A stretch of DNA of 64,000 nucleotides from JBNFVY01 sp049943335 (GTDB taxonomy: Bacteria; Pseudomonadota; Alphaproteobacteria; Rhodobacterales; Rhodobacteraceae), in contig NZ_JBNFVY010000004.1 in assembly GCF_049943335.1 (NCBI RefSeq), positions 186,001 through 250,000 on the forward strand, in the 5' to 3' direction. How positions within the stretch are numbered: the first letter of the stretch is position 1; each line of letters opens with the position of its first letter. Below, one piece after another: positions 63,484 through 64,000 of the stretch. Made by a program: the position numbers and the translations under genes. The notes below the pieces were generated by a model. The model was not told the origin of the DNA, did not search any database, and saw only the letters and a program-made list of their open reading frames with translations.

Positions 63484-64000
63484 TCAGCCCAGACGGCTGA
63501 CGATCACGGTCGTTTCGGGTTTCTTGCCGATTTCGCTGTCCGCGGATTTGCGGATGATCTTGCGGATTTCTTCTTCCAGCCGGTCGTCATTGCGCAGAGT
63601 CTTGGCCCCCGCGCGCATCAGGAACTGGTTCACGTCTTCTTCCAGCACATCGATCAGCGGCGCGCGGCTGGCGCCGACCTCGGCCAGACCGCTCAGCTCG
63701 CACCACGCCTCGCCCAACGGCTCGTCGTTTTCGTCGATGATCAGCGTGCACACCACATGGCCGTTCAGCGCCATGCGGATGCGGTCGCGCACGATGCCGT
63801 CCATCGCCCCGATCTGCACCCGGCCGTCCAGGTAAGTCCTTCCAGTTTCGACGAATTCCGTGATCTTGGGTTCGTTGCCCTGCAGCTCGACCATGGTGCC
63901 ATTGGGCGCGATGACCGACTTGATGCCGTTCTTGCCGCCCAGTTTGGCATGGGCGCGCAGGTGGCGGTGTTCGCCGTGCATCGGGATCAGGAACTGGGGT
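63484..64000 (-). CDS. rnj: Ribonuclease J, C-terminal part
   Basis: The last 172 codons of a metallo-beta-lactamase/beta-CASP ribonuclease; the gene enters from the right edge. 'IPMHGEHRHLRAHAKLGG' contains the conserved HGEHRH motif of the beta-CASP domain, and the remainder is the C-terminal RNase J domain ending at 'VIVSRLG'. RNase J has 5'-exonuclease and endonuclease activity on RNA and matures 16S and 23S rRNA in alphaproteobacteria. It converges on the DEAD-box helicase gene; both act on RNA, but linkage is not otherwise shown. Confidence 0.92.
   Translation of the reverse strand, partial: PQFLIPMHGEHRHLRAHAKLGGKNGIKSVIAPNGTMVELQGNEPKITEFVETGRTYLDGRVQIGAMDGIVRDRIRMALNGHVVCTLIIDENDEPLGEAWCELSGLAEVGASRAPLIDVLEEDVNQFLMRAGAKTLRNDDRLEEEIRKIIRKSADSEIGKKPETTVIVSRLG

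Overview
The window is GC-rich chromosomal DNA of an alphaproteobacterium, most likely a member of the Rhodobacteraceae/Roseobacter group. The evidence is the gene content: a TRAP transporter with DctBD, a Lrp–DUF2849–cysI–cysH–DUF934 sulfite-reduction operon, a form II cox (aerobic CO dehydrogenase-like) cluster, a urease operon with extra small genes, Hint-domain and VPLPA-CTERM proteins, and the family usually mislabelled PAPS reductase beside a glycosyltransferase. No transposase, integrase, phage gene, CRISPR array, rRNA or tRNA was recognised. The window reads as stable, densely packed core and accessory chromosome.

Layout. 1–4 kb: dctP (cut by the left edge), a frameshifted dctD and dctB, all on the minus strand; then a lone cytochrome P450. 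5.3–10 kb: Lrp regulator divergent from a sulfate-assimilation operon and a ferredoxin-NADP reductase. 10–11.8 kb: a strikingly Ala/Asp-repetitive anchored protein and infC, which may start on ATA. 11.9–20.5 kb: coxM-coxL-coxS, a molybdopterin-binding protein, xdhC/coxI, coxE and coxD (minus strand). 20.7–24.3 kb: glutaryl-CoA dehydrogenase-like gene, a glycosyltransferase and a conserved unknown. 24.3–30.4 kb: urease operon ureD-A-B-orf-(orf)-C-[opposite-strand orf]-E-F-(orf)-G. 30.6–34.1 kb: pyrC, pyrE, dnaB. 34.2–41.6 kb: alr-mlaE-mlaF-orf-pqiA-like-radA-cvpA, then purF. 42–46 kb: SDR, TetR, surE-pcm, a LysM/degenerate LytM lipoprotein. 46.2–49 kb: tatABC plus a DUF815 ATPase. 49–54.4 kb: an orphan FbpC-like ATPase, an AT-richer gap, an SDR without the usual active site, a Hint protein and two divergent related lipoproteins. 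54.6–64 kb: prfC, a VPLPA-CTERM exported protein, IalB-like, an unknown, OsmC, an asparagine-synthetase-like protein, a DEAD-box helicase, and the 3' end of RNase J.

How genes work together. cysI/cysH with DUF2849/DUF934 reduce APS to sulfide, probably under the adjacent Lrp protein. coxSLM form a Mo-hydroxylase matured by coxD/coxE/xdhC and the molybdopterin-binding protein. ureDEFG insert nickel into ureABC. tatABC exports folded cofactor proteins.

The most unusual property of the window lies between genes. At least a dozen intergenic gaps carry short tandem arrays (units of 9–26 bp, 2–5 copies), each with its own unrelated unit. In four cases the unit carries the stop codon of the upstream gene, as at cvpA, where the last four codons plus TGA recur five times in frame. 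This pattern, the broken and loop-less DctD, the DnaA boxes before dnaB, the coupled small ORFs in the urease operon and the possible ATA start of infC are the points most worth checking.
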